DNA of 64,000 bases from Candidatus Dojkabacteria bacterium. GTDB lineage: Bacteria; Patescibacteria; Dojkabacteria; SC72. The stretch is taken from contig JALNYV010000001.1 of assembly GCA_023229785.1 (NCBI GenBank), forward strand, positions 727,845 through 791,844. Reading direction: 5' to 3'. This document shows positions 52,601 through 63,600 of the stretch, piece by piece. The notes below the pieces were generated by a model, which was not told the origin of the DNA, ran no database searches, and was given only the letters and a program-made list of their open reading frames with translations. The translations under genes and the position numbers were made by a program. The first letter of the stretch is position 1. Each line of letters opens with the position of its first letter.

Positions 52601-54590
52601 ATGTACCAACAATGTGAGACCACACTCCAAATTGAACAGTAGCTGTGGAAGTAATACAGGATTGAGAACCTGCAGTACCATTTGATATACAGAAATCCCA
52701 TAGATTTGCTGATGTTATATCCAAAACATATGAATTCCATGGATCGGCAGTTGTATTGTATCGTTTATCTAAAATTACAGAGCCACCGGTTTTACTTGGA
52801 TTTACCCATGCTTCGGTTGTAATTGCTGAGGTTGGTTTGATGCTCGCATTATCTGTAACAAGTACGGAATCATCGGTACCATCAAACATCAAGGCTCCTG
52901 CCCCCCAACGTCGGTTATTTGCAGTCCACCCACTCCCAGCTAAAATATCTTGTCCACTACTTCCTGTTCCAAAACCAGATAATGTACCGTTACAAGTTGT
53001 GCTACAGCTTCCAGCATCATTTGTTAGTGTTGTTGTGTTCGACGTGTTATTAGAATTCCATTGAGCGACGAGGTTGGTTGAGGAAAAAAGAGTTTCTCCA
53101 TCTGTTGTATTAACACCGTTTTCACTCCAAGATAGGTTGTTCCATGATATTACTTTTGACAGGTCGATGATATCAGATGTATATATGGAATACGGTCTTC
53201 TTTGGGCGTCAAGTTTTATTTCTTCAGGTGTCAGGGCAACATTGCTAATACGGACTCCGTCGACAAGCGCATCCAAATATCTGTTAGTGGTATATCCGCC
53301 GATAAATGAACTTGTTGTAGGAGAAACACCGTTCGTTCCAGAATCAGCAAAAACAGATACTCCATCTAGGTACGTCGTTGGTTTTCCGCTGTCATTTATC
53401 ACTAAAGCAACATGATGCCAACCCGTACCAATATTGATGTTGGTATCTCCCCATCGGATCGCTTCATTGAGAAATATCAAATTATTTCCGCTGTCTTCGA
53501 ATGTTGTGGCGCCAACTCCTATGCCAAATCCGTTAGAGGTAGTTCCAATTTTTACAATTGCTCCATGTTCAGAAACAGAGTCTAGATTAACCCAAGCGGA
53601 AATAGATAGGTTAGTATTTCCTAAGCCCATTGTGCTGTTGATTGTGACAACATCACTGGTTCCATTAAAGGATCTGGCATTACTAAGTAGACCGGAGACA
53701 ATGGTAGTTCCGGTAGGAGTACCAGTATTTCCATTTCCGGAGGAATCAAGAGCATTCCCAGAGGCTTCATTGAAATGCCAAAGTCCAACAGTGTTAATGT
53801 CTGTAGGTAACTCTTTGTAGTATGTTTCAATTGAAGGAGAGGATCCACTTCCAGTATCAATGTCCCTGTTAAACTGTCCTGTGCTAAATTCAGAGGTAGT
53901 ATCATGAACAATAGTCGGATCTATAGTTATTGGGTATACCCTATCTTTATCATTAAGCCATTTCTTATCTACTGTCACAGTTAGTATATATTCCCCATGT
54001 GGTCCCTTTTTAATGTTGTATGTAACTCCCATTGTAGCCTTCCCTGCCGCATCATATGCAAAAGGCTTTTCAAAATGAAATAGATTATCACCTTTTTTAT
54101 CAAAGAAGTATGGAGTGTATGAGATATTGGTATTCTTCTTTAAATCAATATCCTTAATCCAGAAATTAAACTTAAATTCATTAGTATTTTGTTTTTTGTT
54201 AAGGACTAATTCTTCTTTAACTCCATTTTCAGTAGTAGTGTAGTTAATTTGAGTATCTTCTTTAACAAAGCCAACCTTCCTATTTCCAAGGGATTGTACA
54301 GTATATCCAGAATCTTGATATTCCATGACTAAAGAAGAGGCAGAGGAGCTATTCATACTAAACTCAATTGTAGGTTTAGTACTCAGTTTGTTATTAAAGA
54401 GAGCAGTATATATCTTTCCTACTGCTTGGTACTCGTACCCACTGTTATCTCCTGCTTTGGTTATCTTCGGAATAGGATTTTTAGGAAATACAACCCAAAT
54501 GAGAAAAGGTAAAAACGCCAGAACAACATACAGGATCAAAATCTTGTTTTTTCTAATTACGTTTTTTATCATTTCCCACTTTTTCTTCAT
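46617..54590 (-). CDS. Giant LamG/FN3-type surface protein 1
   Basis: 2657 aa from ATG 54590. The longer TTG start at 54629 is a -35 box. An N-terminal membrane anchor or signal (ILILYVVLAFLPFLIWVVF) is followed by a ~200-aa conserved region. LamG/ConA-like domains then start near 53800, 53070, 52235, 51490 and 49240. The fourth is split by a ~430-aa insert with a Gly-rich block (50880-50020). A beta module (DFGAKLDSGNLI, near 48550) and three or more FN3-like repeats with Y-Y-W-R-T-Y strands follow. No C-terminal sorting signal. Probably an extracellular adhesin or wall-spanning fibre, inferred from domains. Paralogue of the gene upstream. Confidence 0.85.
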   Translation of the reverse strand: MKKKWEMIKNVIRKNKILILYVVLAFLPFLIWVVFPKNPIPKITKAGDNSGYEYQAVGKIYTALFNNKLSTKPTIEFSMNSSSASSLVMEYQDSGYTVQSLGNRKVGFVKEDTQINYTTTENGVKEELVLNKKQNTNEFKFNFWIKDIDLKKNTNISYTPYFFDKKGDNLFHFEKPFAYDAAGKATMGVTYNIKKGPHGEYILTVTVDKKWLNDKDRVYPITIDPTIVHDTTSEFSTGQFNRDIDTGSGSSPSIETYYKELPTDINTVGLWHFNEASGNALDSSGNGNTGTPTGTTIVSGLLSNARSFNGTSDVVTINSTMGLGNTNLSISAWVNLDSVSEHGAIVKIGTTSNGFGIGVGATTFEDSGNNLIFLNEAIRWGDTNINIGTGWHHVALVINDSGKPTTYLDGVSVFADSGTNGVSPTTSSFIGGYTTNRYLDALVDGVRISNVALTPEEIKLDAQRRPYSIYTSDIIDLSKVISWNNLSWSENGVNTTDGETLFSSTNLVAQWNSNNTSNTTTLTNDAGSCSTTCNGTLSGFGTGSSGQDILAGSGWTANNRRWGAGALMFDGTDDSVLVTDNASIKPTSAITTEAWVNPSKTGGSVILDKRYNTTADPWNSYVLDITSANLWDFCISNGTAGSQSCITSTATVQFGVWSHIVGTYDGSNMRLFVNGIQVSSVAKTGSIGYSTIGLYFGQNGYSGYPQYFGGGIDSTRIYSRALTAAEVLSNYQAGNIEFQTRVGTTATPNDGTWDAWIPTSGETAVASMDSDSANWIQDYSSAPYTKALLHMEGADTSTTFTDEAGRTWTANNHAQLDTADKELGSSSGLFDGTDDWVDTPDSEDFNFGSGEFTVDFWIKTASATNKPCGQVDSTGAANSDFSFEILTMTSPSRVRADVVSGTTTYSATATVNVADSVWHHIALIRQGNTLKVYIDGTVGATTASLTGVTINNSSKKLAVGRSGEYTSRYWNGWIDEFRVSKGIARWTGNFTPPTSPYTMPNSIGWGNSSNESNIKTEGSGSLEIASGSPQIDESAVGLWHLDETGGTGAYLKDSTYVSPTINTGTGNDSDCIMNNGTKTLDATAGSSICNSSARSTAYAVNFSDTTLESAGETSVTVSTTPTGLTAGDEILIINLQGTSGNNINVGKYETHIISSISTNTLNFTDNTLQNTYDGTTQKIMIQRVPNFGNVTICGGNTGGGCTAAATLNATTWDGTKYGVLFFRANGTLTVNSGGTITTTGLGYRKGAGGVVGAASQNGESYDGYVGNGGSASTIGTSGGGDAGDVTNVSPNNGAVRGGGGGGGRDGSTSNANDGGGGGGGGGYGGGGGGGGGGGDGSNSGGLGGATGDTTVNGGGGGGCGHSGAGGKGGDAGSAGTIGSGIAAVGDGGQVGSGTTGGSGGGGCLNTSTGGAGGGGGGYRGNEQLTTLFLGSGGAGGGASAGTGAVNGADGGNGGGIIYIGASTVAINGSVTSTGNNGASTTGRNGAGGGGAGGSIRIDATAITVGSNFTAIGGSGGTRSSIGGAAGAGGVGRIALYYTTSLSGTTTPASMVIGPTHSTPTGTTVVNGFSGKARNFNGTSDKILCAFSPTTGIGSFSIFSWIKTSTTGARRSIIMYGAATTNNGVFLFQNASNQIEMDLSVIGGPSSTVTITDGKWHYVGAVNNAGTVQIYVDGAASGSSVAMTPNIGSSSNCAIGADVVNNTYYFSGTIDEVQVSNVARSAEQIAEAYRAGRNHYINKTITSTDLSSKISLPFYIAADRPGTYLSATVGESAFANYQTDTNTVGLWHLEEQAGTGAYFKDSSGNGNNASIGGGTTTFTQGQIGKARSFNGSSDFLTLGTNVLGTQLNGSSAATIETWFNLSTLPATSATSSLLSSFINSTSNGLAMGIYNNAGTYQLKLSTRSVSADTLQTVYTNLPSLATGQWHYFVGVIDFTGKTVKTYYNGRLLSTTSVTLGNNTYTQGTATSIDTMGNSSGTNFWNGLIDEFRISKTARTDDQIRQAFEVGARTHPITIDFGAKLDSGNLITSTSDLGFTVDATYYGLNAMGSNMYLGDKIIVKENYDGTEYIAQGTVNAITTSTGATTVTAWDTGSTAPSGGFTVNASVFKWQREYFDIHNILSTQKDGITNITLRLTDGNEGRTIWLDDFKSTSGYMSNSAGTAITSSTGDRYFQYRAITTSSDTNVSPNFTSVTTDYVSNYPPNTPSLLTPSSGATGVTLPLAFTISATDNDGDYLQYKIEMCDDLAMSVSCITPIDQSLSQTGWSGQDADGGTAYISGHTATYTTSNLTLGHTYYWRTYALDPDGINSWSGTQTARSFTVNQKPNTPSYGSPSDTATGLLMPLALTTSATDTDSNDLQYKMDVCTDLAMTTGCITGINQTLSQTGWSGQDAGGGTSYITGHTATYTTSALTYGQTYYWRTYAIDPTGSNTWSDTQSTLRSFEMNHYPDAPTSILTNGATNPINVTTPTPTFSAIYADYDSENSASYQVEVNTAADFTGTVMWDSTKQSMTVVSGARSSNITYAGTALPFDGSTFYVRIKFWDINDFGGPWSTETASFTTKKGESVTGCYLSKATDSSSITVIWRDTTSFEDGYQIQKKIDAGAFTDLYKAATNATSYADSSVSLGHTYTYRIAYTNGGYTGSWCTTNPEAMFAGGIQIY
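50020..50880 (-). repeat. Gly-rich low-complexity coding block in giant protein 1
   Basis: GGN codons dominate and encode runs of up to about ten Gly, interrupted by Ser, Asn, Asp and Thr. On the plus strand it reads as CCACCA/CCTCCT repeats that create false Pro-rich ORFs. It is embedded in the insert that splits the fourth LamG domain. Confidence 0.85.
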
Positions 54591-54600
54591 ACCAATTATT

Positions 54601-54629
54601 ATGATATTAAAGCATTCTTCTACTGTCAA
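54601..54629 (-). promoter_or_regulatory. Promoter of giant gene 1
   Basis: Consensus TTGACA (54629-54624), 17-nt spacer, TATCAT (54606-54601), then 10 nt to the ATG at 54590. It fits entirely in the 41-nt gap after the stop of giant gene 2, so gene 1 can be expressed separately. Confidence 0.72.
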
Positions 54630-54631
54630 AA

Positions 54632-57600
54632 TTAAGGTCCAAATTCTATACCTTCAAATGAAATCCCTCCTTGGAAAACTGCTGCTGGAGTTGTTGTACA
54701 CCACACGCCATATTCACTATTGCTTGTTGGAGCGACCCTATATGTATATGTGTGCCCAAAGCTAATAGTTGAATCTGTATGTGTTGTACTATCTATTGCT
54801 TTTAAAATGAGATTGGCAAATGAGCCACTATCAACCTTTCTTTGAATCTGATACCCATCTTCAAGTGTAGTTACATCCCTCCATACCAGGGTAAGAGAAG
54901 TGCTATCAAGGCTCTTTACAAGATGACAGCCCATGGATGGTTCGATGAGCTTAAGAGTGAAATCAGCCGCAGTTGACCATGCACTTGCATTGTCAGCAAC
55001 ATCCCAATATTTCATTCTCCAGTAATATTTATCGCCACCATATCCAAGAGCTGTTCCAGCGTATGAGACATCGGTTCCTCTTGCACCGTTTGCTACCGTC
55101 ATACTATGTTTTCCACTATCCCACATTGAAGTACCCAAAAAATCACTCTGAGTATTAACTTGAATCTGGTAATTTGCAGAAGTATCCCCTGTATCCGGAT
55201 CATTGAATATTGATGAAAACTCTGGAGTTAAATCAAGCACTTGTGTTGGGCTTGTTAAGCCTTCTGCTAAAAGTGCGGTTGGAGCAGTTGGAGCAATTGA
55301 AGTTGTAAATGAATATGGAACTGGATTGGTTTGTGTGAATGTAGCAGTTCCTGCTGGATCAATTGAGTATGCCCTCCAATAATATGTGTATCCTCCACTT
55401 AGATTAGCAGGTGGTATATATGTTGCTTGTGTCCCCGAAGTATATGTGGTATTGCCATCTGCATTTTGACCACTCCAACCTGTTTGCGAAGATGTTTGGT
55501 CTTTAAATGAGCAACTAACGGTCATAGCAAAGTCATCGCATATTTGTATCTTATACATTAAATGATTCCCACTATCAGGATCAATTGCAGTCATCTTTAT
55601 ATCTGGTCTAAGTGCAACCATTGTTGCTGCGTTACTAGGTGCGTCCATACTCGTGTAGTTTGGATATTTTTCTGTTGAGAAAGATACTAACCAAGGGTAA
55701 TTTATTGAGGATGTTCCAGAAAGAGTTGTTTGTGCATCAAATATAATGTTTCTATATCCGCTTCCTACCCCAATATCAAGATCAGCCAGTACTAAAGGTG
55801 TTTTATCTCCAGTTCCATTCTCCCAACCGCCCATATCATCTGTAATGCTAGTAGAATTCTCCATAAGTCTTGCTATCACTCTTCCCCCATTGTCATTAAC
55901 TGTCCCACCACCCATAACAACCCATTTATTACTGCTCTTTTTATTAAATGGTGTCCCGGTAAATTGCGTTTCCCATCCACCAGGGGAGCTCATTGTTGGA
56001 CCAACAGTATTGTTTGATGCATAGAAATCTTCAAATGTGTTAAGTCGTAGTGCATATATACCACTTGCTTGGGATGTTTGAGTCACACTTGTTTCTTTTG
56101 CTTGCATTGAAATTGTATTACTTGAGTTTGCAAGATTTGTTACATACCCAAGTGAAACAACTGGTGAAAGACTGCTTCCTACTATTGTGATCTGGCTTTC
56201 TGAGTATGCACTACCATTAATCAGTATATGATTATGGAAAAGAGCCCCACTTCCTGTATTTAGTGTCGTGTGATTGTATCCCATTATCCACCACACATCA
56301 TTATTGTTTGCTGGGGTAAACGTTGTAGTAGCAGTCGTTTGATATGAGGTTGTTAATGTTGTCGAGGTCGCATCCTCATTATATTTTAAATCTCCATTTG
56401 CTATTAAATCTGTTGCATCAATTGCGAGTAGCGAGATATCTTCTGCTCGACCTTGGCCTCCAGTTCCGTTCCAATATTGTTGAACATCTAAACTTTCTCC
56501 TGAAACTGCTGTCCAGACTGTAAACCAAAAGTATGGTTGTTTATATGATGCGTTTGTTTGATCTGTTTGGTCTATTGATTCTGAGTGTGTAAAGCTGGTT
56601 GTTCCATGAACTACCCTTAATCCACTTTTTCCTGAAGCATTATCTGTACTGTGAGAGCCTGTTGCGAGGATTAGATATTGTTTCCCAACAGTGAGGTTAG
56701 AAGAGCTTATCCATCCATTTGTTGAGCCTGTTGTACCTGTGTCAGCAGTTCCTCCTAGATCAGTCCAGTTACTTGATGTTGTTGCTTGTTCACTTACTCT
56801 TCTTGCACTATACATTGTAGTTGTTTCAAACCCGTTTTCTCTAGAGGTCGCATTAACTGTGAAATACCTAGGTGTTGTTTGAGTTTCAGACCATGTGTTG
56901 CTTCCCTCTGGGTCAATTGCATAGGTCTTCCAAAAGTATGTTTGTCCAAAAGTTAAATTACTTATTGTATATGTTGCAGTATGTCCAACGATGTATGTGG
57001 TACCACCCCCAGCATCTTGTCCACTCCAGCCAGTTTGATCGAGGGTTTGGTCAATTGTTTGGCAAGCAATTGTCATTTCTTTGTTTAAACATAATATGAT
57101 TTTGTATTGGAGATCATCACTATTTGTATCTGTTGCAGAAGTAGTCATTGCTAGTGGCAATGTAACTCCACTTGTTGCATTGGCAGGAGAACCAAATGAA
57201 GGGACATCTGGAGGTACGTTTGGAACAAAATCAGTCGTAACAGAGGTGAAGTTAGGGGAAACATTAGTGTCAGAAGAGGTAGTTATTGCTCTGTATTGGA
57301 AATATTTATTGTCTATTCCTGAAGTTATTGCAGTTCCTGCTGCTGTACTCATGTATCCAGATGTAGATTTAAGGTCATCTAACCAAATAGTCCTCCCCTC
57401 ATTTCCATCTGTTAACCTTAATGTAATATTGGTTATTCCATCTTTTTGTGTGCTAAGTATGTTATGAATATCAAAATACTCTCTCTGCCATTTAAATACA
57501 GAGGCATTAACAGTAAATCCACCAGAAGGGACGGTAGAACCCGCATCCCAAATAGCTACAGTTGTAGCTCCAGTTGAAGGAGTAATAGTACTGACAGTAC

Positions 57601-60600
57601 CTTGGGAAATGTATTCAGTGCCATCATAATTTTCTTTGACAATGATTTTATCACCAAGGTATAGGTTACTTCCCATAGAGCTGAGGCCGTAGTAAGTGGC
57701 ATCGACAGTAAACCCTAGATCGGAGGTATTTGTTATTAGGTTTCCAGAGTCAAGTTTAGCACCAAAATCAATAGTAATGGGATGGGTTCTAGCACCAATT
57801 TCGAAAGCTTGTCTTATTTGATCCGCTGTTCTTGCAGTATTATCAATACGGACTTCGTCAATTGCTCCGCTCCAATAATAAGGAGATGGGGCTGCTCTGT
57901 TGCCAATTCTTAAAGCTGCAGCATCAGTGTCCAGGGATCCAGAAATTGCAGTTGTAACTGCCAAGACTCCATCAACATAAAGCTTTACATTCGTCCCATC
58001 ATATGTACCAGTGAGATAATGCCATTGGTTTAGTGAAAAAAAGGCGGTTGGTGCTTGAGCGTTGTATTGTGTACCACTAACATAAATGGCAAATCGATAG
58101 GTTGACGCACTTGAACCGTGACCTAATACCCAATTATTATTTGTTTGATCAAATCTTGACACTGCAGTATTAAGAGCGGTTGTAGCCCCACTTGTCACCC
58201 AAGTTGAGACCGTAATATTTGTAGAATTAAGATTGGTGTTGGTAGGGATGTCTATATAATCACTACTTCCATTAAAACTTCTTGCATTTCCAATTTTTCC
58301 TTGGGAAAATGTTGGTGTACCACCGGTTGAACCATTATTTCCGTTGTTGGAGGAGTCTTTTATACTAGATGAAGCTATAGGGTAGCGAACAATAATAATT
58401 CCAGAGCCGCCAGTACCTCCCGTTGTTGTTCCAGTAGATGAAACGCCACCACCACCACCACCAGTATTGGCAGTTCCATTGCCGCCATAATCAGCGCCGC
58501 CGCCGCCAGCTCCAGGGGTGCCACCCCTACCTCCAGCTCCACCTCCAGCATAATAAGTAGATGTACCGGAAATGCTATATGCTAATCCGTCACCACCCTT
58601 GCCGGTTCCGTTTCCACCATTACCACCAATTTGTCCCATACCACCCCCAGCAGCACCTAGGTATGGACTGACATCTGAAGAACCACCGCCGTTATAGCCT
58701 TGAGAACCGGTACCGCCAGTAATTCCTCTGCTACCTCCGGCACCACCACCACATCCTCCATTGGCGCCGTTTTGTTGACTTTGGGTATCGGTGGTAGAAC
58801 CACCACCACCACCACCTGTGGCAGTGATTGTACTGAAAATGGAATCTTGGCCATTGTTTCCACGATAACCACCTGTTCCGCCCGTACCGCCATTTCCAAC
58901 AGTGACACCATAAGAGGTAGCTGTAACCGGAAACGTTGAGTTATAAACTATACCTCCGGCTCCTCCTCCACCAGAGCCACCCCACCCACTTATACCCCCA
59001 CCACCTCCACCACCACCAGCAACAACGAGGATTTCAACATTCGTTATACCGAGAGAAGTGAAGGTCCCGTCGGTTGTAAATGTATGGATTGTATAGCCTC
59101 CGGAGTAGGTGATAGTACCGCCTGTTGCACTGATAGTAGCATTATCATCCAAATGCCAAAGTCCAATGGTATTTGTATCAAGTTGATAATTTGCAAACTC
59201 ACTTTCTCCTACGGTTGCAGAAAGATATGTCCCAGGTCTGTCTGCTGCTATATAGAATGGTAGAGATATTTTTGATGAAAGATCCGTTGAAGTTATTGTT
59301 TTGCTTATATAATGATTACTTCCTGCCCTATATGTTTCAGCGATTTGATTTGCACTACGAGCGACATTACTAATTCTGACTTCGTCAATGTATCCATCCC
59401 AGGTATTTGATGGGGTAGGGATGTTCTGTCCTATTAATACAATAGGCGATGTGGGTATGTTAATTGTCCCAGAGATTGCTGTAGTAGTTGCATCTAGTAC
59501 TCCGTTAATATACGGCTTAATAGTTGAGCCATCGTAAGTGCAAGCCAAATGGTTCCATTTATTAGGCGATAGAAGGCTTGTTGAAGCTGCAACACTCCAT
59601 GAGCCTGAAATATAAAAATAACAATTTACAGACCCTGTTGTTCCGTTTAATTCAACAGACACCCCTCCAACATTTCCAGCTGTTCTTCTGTTGTATAGAG
59701 GAGCACCTCCTATAAATGATCTAGGATACACCCATCCCTCAACTGTCATTAGTGTGGACCCAAGGTTTGCGTTATCTGTAACTGTAATGTAATCACTGCT
59801 AGTTCCTCCAAACGACCTTGCCTTTCCTGTAAAACCATTAACTATTGTTGTTCCAGTTGGGGTTGCGTTATTGCCTGCTTCTGAATAGTCTTTAAGATAT
59901 GCTCCAGTTCCACCAGTTTCATCAAAACTCCAATAACCGGTAGTGTACTTTGGCTCATAGCCAGCAGTAGTATTTAAGTTCCAAACCCCAATATAACCAA
60001 GTGGCATTTGTAAATATCCTCCAATATAAATATTCGGGCTTGAGATAGCTATTGCGTATACGGAAGAAGTTAATCTGTACCCTACAGCATTCCAAACAGT
60101 TCCATTCCAATAGGCAATCCCACTTGTATTGGTAACTCCTCCCATATTAGTGAACATCCCTACCACATAGATGTTAGTCCCTGAGATTGCAATTGCAGTA
60201 ACACTGCTATCTGCCCCAGTTCCCATAGCATTCCAAGCAGACCCATTCCAGTAGGCAATCCTGACGGTATTAGTCACTCCCCCGGCGAGACTGAAAGATC
60301 CCCCTGCATAAATATTAGACCCTGAGATAGCGAGAGCACTAACAGTCCCGTTTGCCCCAGTTCCCATGGCATTCCAAGCAGACCCATTCCAATATGCAAC
60401 TCTGACAGTATTAGTAACCCCTCCGGCGAGAGTAAAGGCTCCTCCTATATATATGTTGGATCCTGAGATAGCAATCGCACTAACCGCACCATTGGCTCCA
60501 GTTCCCATGGCGTTCCAAGCAGACCCGTTCCAGTAAGCAATCCTGGCAGTATTAGTAACCCCTCCAGCAAGAGTGAAGTTTCCCCCTATGTAAATGTTAG

Positions 60601-63600
60601 ATCCTGAGATAGCTATTGCGCTAACATAAGCGTTAGCCCCAGTCCCCATGGCATTCCAAGTGGATCCATTCCAGTAGGCAATATATTTTGTATTAGTGAC
60701 GCCTCCAGCAAGGGTAAAATTCCCAGCTACGTAAATGTTTGATCCTGATATAGCTATTGCATAAACTATACTGTTGGCGCCAGTTCCCATGGCATTCCAT
60801 GTGGAGCCGTTCCAGTAGGCAATATAAGCAGTATTAGTAACGCCTCCAGCAAGCGTAAAACCTCCTCCGACATAGACATTAGATCCAGAGATAGCAATTG
60901 CACGAACAAGACCATTCACACCTTTTTTAATGCCCCCAAAATTATTCCAAACAGAGCCATTCCAGTAGGTAATATATCTTGTATTAGCAACACCTCCAGC
61001 AATAGTGAAGTATCCTCCCATGTAAATATTTGACCCTAATATTGCAATTGCATGGACTTCTTCATTAGCGCCAGTTCCCATGGCATTCCAAGCAGACCCA
61101 TTCCAATAGGCAACTCTGACAGTATTAGTTATACCTCCAGCAAGACTAAAAGATCCCCCTATATAGACGTTGGATCCTGATATAGCGATTGTATAAACAG
61201 AACCATTAGCGCCAGTTCCCATGGCATTCCAAGCGGACCCATTCCAGTAAGCAATCCTGGCTGTATTAGTAACACCACCAGCAAGGGAGAAAGTTCCTCC
61301 TATGTAGATGTTAGATCCTGATATGTCAATTGCATAAACACCACCATTAGCGCCAGTTCCCATGGCATTCCAAGCAGACCCATTCCAATAAGCAATATAT
61401 TTTGTATTAGTGACTCCTCCCGCAAGGGTGAAGTTTCCTGCTACGTAAATGTTTGAACCTGATATATCGATTGCTTTAACATCACCATTAGCACCAGTTC
61501 CCATGGCATTCCAAGTAGAGCCATTCCAATAGGCAATCCTGGCTGTATTAGTGACACCCCCAGCAAGGGTAAAAGTTCCTCCAACATAAACATTAGATCC
61601 TGAAATAGCAATTGCACTAACTGTATTATTAACACCACTTCCTAGGGCATTCCAAGTAGAACCGTTCCAGTAAGCAATCCTATTGACATTACTATTTTCA
61701 CCAGCCTCTGTGAAAGCTCCACCTGCATAAACATTAGATCCTGAAATAGCAATTGCACTGACAGTACCATTTACACCAGCCCCCATGGTATTCCAAGAAG
61801 TGCCGTTCCAATAGATAATTCCGTTATTACTTCCGACATAAACATTGTTATTAGCATCTATAGCAATAGCGTTAACCCAATAGAATTCTCCAACTCCACC
61901 TTCAAGTCCTAAACCATTCCAGTCCACCTTTTTGAGTGTATTTGAGATTTTCAGAGAACTAGTACCCTCTGTTTTTGGAAAAACAGTGTTGATGTCGGAG
62001 AGGCCAATATTCCCTTGCCAACTCCAGTTATCTGGATCTGAATCAAATGAATCAATAGCTACCTCACTAGTAGTAGGAACCCAATCATCCCAACTACCAT
62101 CATCTGGAGTAGCGGATGCCCCTACCCTTGTTTGAAACTCTATATTTCCAACTTGGTAATTACTTAATACCTCTGCTGCGGTCAACGCTCTTGAATATAT
62201 CCTTGTTGAATCAATTCCTCCTCCGAAATATTGAGGATATCCACTATATCCGTTTTGCCCAAAATATAATCCAATAGTAGAATACCCTATTGACCCAGTT
62301 TTAGCTGTAGAACTAACCTGTTTTCCATTTACATATAGTCGTATATTAGAACCATCATATGTACCAACAATATGTGACCATACCCCTAATTGAACTATCT
62401 CTGCGGAAGTAACACAGGATTGAGATCCTGCAGTACCATTTGATATACAGAAATCCCATTGGTTCGTGGAAGTTATATCTAAAACATATGAATTCCATGG
62501 ATCTGCAGTTGTATCGTATCTTTTATCTAAAATTACAGAGGATCCAGTTTTATTTGGATTTACCCATGCTTCGGTTGTAATTGCTGAGGTTGGTTTAATG
62601 CTTGCATTATCTGTAACAAGTACGGAATCATCGGTGCCATCTAACATCAATGCTCCTACTCCCCATCTTCTGTTATTTGCAGTCCACCCACTACCAGCTA
62701 AAATGTCCTGCCCACTACTTCCTGTTCCAAAACCAGATAATGTACCATTGCAAGTTGTGCTACAACTTCCAGCATCATTTGTCAGTGTTGTTGTGTTTGA
62801 TGTGTTATTAAAATTCCATTGGGCAATAAGGTTGGTTGAAGAAAAAAGAGTTTCTCCATCAGTTGTATTAACACCATTTTCACTCCAAGACAGATTATTC
62901 CAAGATATTACCTTTGCTAGGTCAATGATATCAGATGTATATATGGAATATGGTCTTCTTTGAGCATCAAGCTTTATCTCTTCTGGTGTACGAGCGATAT
63001 TGCTTATTTTTACTTCATCAATTATCCCATTTACATAACCTTCAGCTGAGGCATATCCTCTTCTTCCTATATAGGTGTTTTCAGCCACTGCTGCTGGGGC
63101 TACCCAAGTTGCCGTTGCTGCTAGCTGTCCATTAACATAGACATTCCAGCCAGCAGATGAACTTCCTGTAAAGGCAATGTGATACCATTGTCCAATTAAC
63201 ATTTCTGTTCCTGGAATATCTCGGATAACTGCAGTACCATTTATTTGTAATTCAAGTCTATTGCTATATGATGCGCTCGGGCCGAATGCATACGCTCGTA
63301 CACCTGAAGCATCTCTTCCAATTACCCAAGTTTCTCCTGGAATAGAGGTAAAATTTACCCACGCCTCAAAAGACATGCTTGAAATTGGATTCAGAATTGA
63401 GCTACTTCCCAAGGTGATATAGTTTCCAGAGCCTGCAAAGGATCTAGCATTACCAAATTTCCCGGAGACAATGGTAGTTCCAGTAGGAGTGCCAGTAAGA
63501 GAATTTCCAGAGGAATCTAATGCATTCCCACTTGCTTCATTGAAATGCCACAGTCCAACAGTGTTAATGTCTGTAGGTAACTCTTTGTAATATGTTTCAA

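Noticed and set aside
54591..54629. TTG start at 54629 for giant protein 1
   Set aside because: The TTG is the first half of a perfect TTGACA -35 box with a 17-nt spacer to TATCAT; the ATG at 54590 gives a normal basic N-terminus before the membrane helix.
59970..61890. CRISPR array or non-coding tandem repeat
   Set aside because: The 141-bp period is a multiple of three, the repeats lie in one open frame and they vary as protein repeats do. There are no spacers and no cas genes.
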